Assembly (NCBI GenBank): GCA_027491085.1
Contig: JAIXWW010000019.1
Span: 186,001 to 250,000, forward strand
Reading direction: 5' to 3'
DNA: 64,000 bases
DNA from: Bacteroidota bacterium
GTDB lineage: Bacteria > Bacteroidota > Bacteroidia > UKL13-3
Position numbers and translations under genes: made by a program
Shown here: positions 58,465 through 64,000 of the stretch, piece by piece
How positions within the stretch are numbered: the first letter of the stretch is position 1
How the letters are laid out: each line of letters starts with the position of its first letter
Notes under the pieces: generated by a model
The model's input: only the letters and a program-made list of their open reading frames with translations
The model's database searches: none
Told to the model about the DNA's origin: nothing

Positions 58465-59139
58465 CTAATTTTCTTTTACCAACTCCAAATTTTCGCTTTC
58501 AAAAACGGAGGCAGGTGAAATTACTTTTTCTTTATAATTGACATTATTGCCATAGCGTTTTCGCATGATACGTTTTACCAATTCGTTGTTTAAATCAAAT
58601 TCTTTAAGTGTAGCTAATTTACCTACCTCCACTCCAGCTCCTCGTTGGTATATTTTCCAAACTAATTCAGAACAATAAATTTTATCATCACTCCATTCAA
58701 AAGTAATATCGTAATCCTTTCCTAAAAATTGATTGCCTATGGCTTGCATGTTATTTAAAACACTATCTGTAAGGATTTGGTTGGCTTTTTTAATACGTTT
58801 TATTACATAATGCCCACCATTACCACGAGCAATAAATGAAGCTAAATCGGTAGTTTTAACTGGCTGAACCGCTTCCAATACATAATAATCATTACCTTTT
58901 AAATATACTATTCCGCAATGTGTATATTTTGAATGTGTAGCCATTTCAACAGCTCTACTTTGTGTAGAGTGTGAATTTTGAAAAATAATATCTCCATTTT
59001 TCAATAAACCTAATTCGTTAAAAGCTTCTACATCTTGCTTGGCTTTAATTAATAACTTACTTGGGGAATAATATTTCCATTTAATAAAAAAACCACTTAA
59101 TAAAATAAATGCAAAAATGATCGTTAAGTTTTTTTTCAT
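58465..59139 (-). CDS. YiiX-like permuted NlpC/P60 family hydrolase
   Basis: LLKNGDIIFQNSHSTQSRAVEMATHSKYTHCGIVYLKGNDYYVLEAVQPVK; DDKIYCSELVWKIY. Confidence 0.85.
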   Translation of the reverse strand: MKKNLTIIFAFILLSGFFIKWKYYSPSKLLIKAKQDVEAFNELGLLKNGDIIFQNSHSTQSRAVEMATHSKYTHCGIVYLKGNDYYVLEAVQPVKTTDLASFIARGNGGHYVIKRIKKANQILTDSVLNNMQAIGNQFLGKDYDITFEWSDDKIYCSELVWKIYQRGAGVEVGKLATLKEFDLNNELVKRIMRKRYGNNVNYKEKVISPASVFESENLELVKEN

Positions 59140-59270
59140 GTGATGCTGATTAGTATATTGTTGGAAGGTTTAAAGGTTATTTGTTTGCTTAATTTTTAAA
59201 AGAAATCTCAGAGACAAACTAACTCAGCACCCAACAATTTGTTTTACTCAATGACTGTTTTCGATAATTT

Positions 59271-59636
59271 CTAATACCATCTGATAGAATCTTCTTTAAA
59301 AATTGGTTTTACATTTTCATGATAATTGAAAATTACATATAAAATTGCAATAATTGGTGAGGTAATAATTAACAAAGTCAAACCAATAATTGTGATTGGA
59401 GGAATTAATAAAATTAAACTTATTGCCAAATACTTTTTATAGTATTTTATGAATTTAGATTCAATTTTATCATCCACAAATTCGTGAAAAACAAAACTAG
59501 CGAATTGAAAAGTACCAACTAAAAAAAATCCTAAAAAAACAACTTCAATTTTTGAACTATTTACTAAAAATGGAGTTGTAATAAAACCTAATATCAAAAC
59601 AACAATTTGAACATAAGCATCTATTTTTTTTATCAT
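59271..59636 (-). CDS. Hypothetical membrane protein
   Basis: 121 aa, 3-4 hydrophobic segments. Confidence 0.6.
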   Translation of the reverse strand: MIKKIDAYVQIVVLILGFITTPFLVNSSKIEVVFLGFFLVGTFQFASFVFHEFVDDKIESKFIKYYKKYLAISLILLIPPITIIGLTLLIITSPIIAILYVIFNYHENVKPIFKEDSIRWY

Positions 59637-59718
59637 TTCAGAATTCTTTATCTACTATTTTAATCTTTCAATTTTGTAATTTTTGAATTTTTCAATCTCG
59701 AAATCTCCAAATCAAAAA

Positions 59719-61383
59719 TTAGCTCAATCCCGTAATCTCTCCATTCACAAAATCAATGTGCATTGCGGCTGGCTCTTTTGGTAAGCCTGGCATACGCATA
59801 ATTTCTCCCGCCACAGCTACTATAAATCCTGCCCCATTGTTCAATACTAAATTTTCTATGTGTATATTAAATCCTTCAGCAGTTCCAACTAAAGCAGCAT
59901 TATCAGTAAAACTAAATTGTGTTTTGGCTATACAAACAGGCAATTTATCAGCACCTAAATCTGTAATTTTCTTTAACGCAGTCTTAGCATTTTTACCTAA
60001 CGTAATACTACTTCCTTTATAAACTGTAGTAACAATTTTTCGTATCTTTTCTTCTACCGAATCATTTAAATCGTAAGTATGGTTAATGGGTTTGCTAGCT
60101 TTATTTTCAACTACCTCCACCACTTTTTTGGCCAATTCTACTGCACCATCTCCCCCACTGGCAAAACCTTCATTTATGGCAAACTCTGCACCTTTTTCTT
60201 TACACCAATTTTGTATAAATGCAATTTCTTCATCGGTATCAAAACCAAATTTATTTAATGCTACAATAACTGTTTGTCCAAACTGTTGTAGGTTTTCAAT
60301 ATGACGTTCTACGTTTTTTATTCCAGCTTTTAAGCCTTCCATGTTTGGTTGCTTAATTAACTTTTCGTCAACCTTGCCATGTAGTTTTATACTTTGTGTA
60401 GTAGTAACTAAAATAGCCGCTTTAGGACTAATTCCTGCTGCTCTGCATTTGATATTTAAAAACTTTTCCCCTCCTAAATCGCTTCCAAAACCAGCTTCGG
60501 TTACCGCATATTCGCCATGTTGCATTGCCGCTTTGGTTGCCATAATACTATTACAACCATGTGCAATATTAGCAAACGGTCCACCATGAATGAATGCTGC
60601 ACCACCTTCAATGGTTTGAACCAAATTAGGTTGAAAAGCATCTTTTAATAATGTAACCAAAGCACCTGCCACACCTAAATCTTTTACATAAAAAGGTGTA
60701 TTATCGTACTTATAACCTACTAATATATTTTCAATGCGAGCACGCAAATCATCAAGCGAGGTAGCCAAACAGAAAATAGCCATGATTTCCGATGCTGGTG
60801 TAATATCAAAACCAGTTTCAGTTGGAATGCCATTGGCAGAACCATTTAAACCACTTAAAATATAACGCAACGAACGATCATTTACATCCAGTACCCTGCG
60901 CCATAAAATTTGCTTTAAACCATTTGGATTGTTTTTATTAAAATATTGGTAATTGTCAATCAATGCTGCTAAAGTATTATTAGCACAAGTTATTGCATGG
61001 AAATCGCCTGTAAAATGCAAGTTAATATCTTCCATTGGCAATACTTGGCTATAACCGCCACCTGCCGCTCCACCCTTCATTCCAAAACATGGCCCTAAAC
61101 TTGGTTCACGTAAAGCCACAATAGCTTTCTTACCAATTTTATTTAAACCTTGGGCCAAGGCAACTGAGGTAGTAGTTTTGCCACTTCCACTTTTATTAGG
61201 TGTAGTAGCAGTTACTAAAATTAAATTGCTTTGTGCTATTTTTTGCTCATCAAAATCAAAAGTAATTTTGGCTTTATATTTACCATATTGCTCTATTTGG
61301 TCTTCGGTTATACCAATATTGGCAGCTATTTTATGTATGGGTTGAAGTTTTACTTCGCGTGCAATTTCTATATCTGATTTCAT
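59719..61383 (-). CDS. fhs: Formate--tetrahydrofolate ligase
   Basis: TATTPNKSGSGKTTTSVALAQGLNKIGKKAIVALREPSLGPCFGMKGGAAGGGYSQVLPMEDINLHFTGDFHAI. Confidence 0.97.
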   Translation of the reverse strand: MKSDIEIAREVKLQPIHKIAANIGITEDQIEQYGKYKAKITFDFDEQKIAQSNLILVTATTPNKSGSGKTTTSVALAQGLNKIGKKAIVALREPSLGPCFGMKGGAAGGGYSQVLPMEDINLHFTGDFHAITCANNTLAALIDNYQYFNKNNPNGLKQILWRRVLDVNDRSLRYILSGLNGSANGIPTETGFDITPASEIMAIFCLATSLDDLRARIENILVGYKYDNTPFYVKDLGVAGALVTLLKDAFQPNLVQTIEGGAAFIHGGPFANIAHGCNSIMATKAAMQHGEYAVTEAGFGSDLGGEKFLNIKCRAAGISPKAAILVTTTQSIKLHGKVDEKLIKQPNMEGLKAGIKNVERHIENLQQFGQTVIVALNKFGFDTDEEIAFIQNWCKEKGAEFAINEGFASGGDGAVELAKKVVEVVENKASKPINHTYDLNDSVEEKIRKIVTTVYKGSSITLGKNAKTALKKITDLGADKLPVCIAKTQFSFTDNAALVGTAEGFNIHIENLVLNNGAGFIVAVAGEIMRMPGLPKEPAAMHIDFVNGEITGLS

Positions 61384-61543
61384 GTTAAAATAAAAAATGC
61401 AATATTGAATAGTTAATTGAAATTACAAAACTTGTTTTGACATTTTAAACTAATAATTATTTAAGTTCAATAAACTACTCATAAAACTTTCAAATAGATA
61501 CATTTTAAATTTAAAACAATTTTCATTCATCTCTAAAAACTAC

Positions 61544-62872
61544 CTATTCATCCGTAGCCAATTTGCTTTTAAGTAACCTGTCGTTAAACTTTCTTACCAC
61601 TGTTTCATATTCTTGTGGAGTAAACAACGTTTTTTTACCTAATAAATCGGCAATTACATTATTTCCTTGTACCAAACCCATATCGTTTCGCATGGTATTA
61701 AATGGCTTCGAAAGTAATTGCATTTTTTCATCATAAACATGCAGCCCATAAGCTAACTTATTACGACTTGAATACTCCGAAACATCAAAACAAAAAGAAG
61801 CAATTAAAAAATTAGTAGAATCAAAAGTTAAGGGCCTTTCAATTGATTCGTAATTTTCATTGATAAAAACATTAGTAAAATCTTTCGCCAATATCTTATT
61901 AATGGATGTATCTGAAAAAAATAATATTTTGCTGTATTTATATTCAACCTTCATTTTTTCAAAAACCATTTTATTTGTTAAATCTTGTAAAAAATAAAGT
62001 TGTTTGGCATCATCAAACCTACCCATGCGTTTTAAGGCATTTACCTCATTAATATTAGGAGTAGGGAACATGATTAATAAAGTACCACTACTTAATTTTA
62101 ATACTTGTTTTTTCATTTCGGCATCGGCATCAAAAAGAGCTCTACCAATTTGAACGGCACTTAATTTTACGCCCACTTCCAAAGTATTTGGTCGTCCTTG
62201 AACGTAGTTAACGGCATTATTATTTGTAAAACTATGCACATACTTTACCTCAAAATTACCTATCTGGCTAAACTTAAAACTAAATCCAAGCATACCTGCC
62301 AAATCAATATCTCCAGCTTTATTTTTGTTTGATTCTAATCCACCTTGAACCAAACTATACGCTCCATTTTGGAGTGTTTGAGAATAGCTATACATCAAAT
62401 AAGATGGTCTAAAACCTAATAACAACCTAAAATCTGCACTGCTTCTATCAGGCACAAAATGAAATGAAAACGATGGATCGAAGTAATAACCACCATACTG
62501 ATTGTCGGTAGCTTTATCTCTGCTTTCTATAAAATTAACAGCTACTGGTTCTACCGAATAATCCCACATGCTAATAAATTTATTTATATAAAATTTATTA
62601 AGAGGTTTTGTAAGAAAAATACTTATTCGTGGCATAAAATTTCCTACTCTATTACCAAAATCAGCACCAATTAAATTAAAGTTTCCGTCTATTCCTACTC
62701 CAAAGTTAAAATTATTAGGATCCATTTTATGGAGGAGTAGCTTTTTAGATTCCGCCACTGGAGCTACTTTCAGGGTTTTCTTTTTTACATGTGTAGTATC
62801 TTGCGCAAAGGCAATTACACTAAAACATAATACAATTAAATTAATAAAAACAACACGGTACAAATTTATCAT
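61544..62872 (-). CDS. Hypothetical secreted / outer membrane protein
   Basis: Signal peptide; strand-rich; overlaps the queG start by 4 bp, suggesting co-transcription. Confidence 0.65.
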   Translation of the reverse strand: MINLYRVVFINLIVLCFSVIAFAQDTTHVKKKTLKVAPVAESKKLLLHKMDPNNFNFGVGIDGNFNLIGADFGNRVGNFMPRISIFLTKPLNKFYINKFISMWDYSVEPVAVNFIESRDKATDNQYGGYYFDPSFSFHFVPDRSSADFRLLLGFRPSYLMYSYSQTLQNGAYSLVQGGLESNKNKAGDIDLAGMLGFSFKFSQIGNFEVKYVHSFTNNNAVNYVQGRPNTLEVGVKLSAVQIGRALFDADAEMKKQVLKLSSGTLLIMFPTPNINEVNALKRMGRFDDAKQLYFLQDLTNKMVFEKMKVEYKYSKILFFSDTSINKILAKDFTNVFINENYESIERPLTFDSTNFLIASFCFDVSEYSSRNKLAYGLHVYDEKMQLLSKPFNTMRNDMGLVQGNNVIADLLGKKTLFTPQEYETVVRKFNDRLLKSKLATDE

Positions 62873-63819
62873 TGGGTTAAGTTTCTTATAAAGTCAATAT
62901 TTCTTTTCAATCCGTTGTATTTGGTTCGCTTTACTGGCGATTTTTTAAATAACTCGCTGAATACTTGTTCAGTAATCTCCAGCCAATCATTATTGGTCAT
63001 GTTTAAAAGTTCGGGCTTAGCTAAAAATTTAGGTTCGTTATGATGTTTTGAAAACCTATTCCAAGGGCAAACATCTTGGCAAACATCGCATCCAAAAGCC
63101 CAATTATCAAACTTTCCTTTCATTTCGGTAGGAATGGCTTCTTTTAACTCAATGGTAAAATAACTGATGCATTTACTGCCATCAACCACTGTTGGTGAAA
63201 CAATGGCTTCGGTAGGACAAGCATCAATACAAGCCGTGCAAGTTCCGCAATAATTGGTAGCCAATTTACTATCGTACTCTAAATCCAAATCAATAATTAA
63301 CTCTGCCAAAAAGTAAAAGGAGCCATGACCTTTATTTATTAAATTGCCATTTTTGCCAATCCAACCCAATCCACTTTTGGCAGCCCAAGCTCGCTCTAAA
63401 ATCGGAGCCGAATCAACAAAACACCTACCCCCTACTTCACCAATATTTGATTGAATAAACAATAACAATTCAACCAACTTTTCTTTTACAACATCATGGT
63501 AATCTTGCCCATATGCATATTTTGAAATTTGAGGAGCTTGTGAGTCTTTTTGCGTATCAGTTGTGTAATAATTATACATCAAACTAATAACTGATTTGGC
63601 ACCATCAACTAATAAAGTGGGATTTAAACGCTTGTCAAAATGATTTTCCATATAAGCCATTTTGCCATTTTTATTTTCATGGAGCCATTTCTCCAACTTA
63701 GGAGCTTCGCTTGCCAAAAACGCTGCTTTACTAATACCTACAAAGCTAAAGCCAAGCCTATTGGCTTCTTCTTTTATCATTTTGGTATATTTACTTTTAT
63801 TTGGCATAGCAATTGACAA
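62869..63819 (-). CDS. queG: Epoxyqueuosine reductase
   Basis: [18 protein letters not shown] and [14 protein letters not shown]; start may be the internal Met at 63807. Confidence 0.95.
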   Translation of the reverse strand: MSIAMPNKSKYTKMIKEEANRLGFSFVGISKAAFLASEAPKLEKWLHENKNGKMAYMENHFDKRLNPTLLVDGAKSVISLMYNYYTTDTQKDSQAPQISKYAYGQDYHDVVKEKLVELLLFIQSNIGEVGGRCFVDSAPILERAWAAKSGLGWIGKNGNLINKGHGSFYFLAELIIDLDLEYDSKLATNYCGTCTACIDACPTEAIVSPTVVDGSKCISYFTIELKEAIPTEMKGKFDNWAFGCDVCQDVCPWNRFSKHHNEPKFLAKPELLNMTNNDWLEITEQVFSELFKKSPVKRTKYNGLKRNIDFIRNLTQ

Positions 63820-63857
63820 AAGTGGTTACTTATATTTAAATAAAAAAGAAAGAAATT

Positions 63858-64000
63858 ATGGTATTCATGGTTGAAATAAAATTGCCTTACGAAATAGACA
63901 ATAATTTTATGCGAAAAATTCCTAGTCACAGAGCTTTTATAAGTGTTTTAATTAATCAAGGTAAAATTCAAAGTTACACCATTAATGAAGAGCGTACAAA
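63858..64000 (+). CDS. Partial ORF, small protein resembling the muconolactone-isomerase/YciI-like fold, truncated by window end
   Basis: ATG 63858: MVFMVEIKLPYEIDNNFMRKIPSHRAFISVLINQGKIQSYTINEERT, open to the window end. Confidence 0.5.
   Translation, partial: MVFMVEIKLPYEIDNNFMRKIPSHRAFISVLINQGKIQSYTINEERT

Noticed and set aside
1-64000. tRNA, rRNA, CRISPR array, toxin-antitoxin, restriction-modification, prophage or IS transposase
   Set aside because: None recognised by eye in either strand; small tRNAs could still be missed without tRNAscan.

Overview
This 64 kb window is AT-rich chromosomal DNA from a Bacteroidota bacterium. The supporting signs are several T9SS type A sorting domains, TAnnTTTG-type promoters and Suf/EPS operon layouts. 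Most of it is housekeeping: recF, metF, queE, a suf Fe-S operon (sufBCD, sufS, sufE, and a DUF59 gene), a PS decarboxylase-family gene, rlmN, trpS, ribF, pyrR, pyrB, fhs and queG. There is also a 12 kb exopolysaccharide locus (34.2-46.6 kb) and several secreted or surface proteins. No rRNA, tRNA, CRISPR array, prophage or classical IS transposase was recognised. The most interesting non-routine signals are: (i) a ~583 bp candidate cassette (9305-9887) carrying a GxxExxY / PD-(D/E)XK-like gene, bounded by imperfect 19 bp inverted repeats (15/19), containing a 115 bp element with perfect 14 bp inverted ends, and lying between sufS and sufD; (ii) heptanucleotide-periodic (GGCNNCT)n repeats at five places in the suf operon, some supplying stop codons; (iii) a ~127 nt multi-stem candidate structured RNA or intergenic element at 13857-13983; (iv) GTCAT...ATGAC-ended intergenic hairpin elements; (v) two loop-less perfect palindromes (46 and 40 bp) in terminator positions; (vi) an LRR-Ser/Thr kinase fusion, an orphan T9SS C-terminal domain, and an EPS locus with a half-size TolC-like protein and a degenerate BY-kinase-like domain. 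Everything was read by eye; no database or folding software was run.
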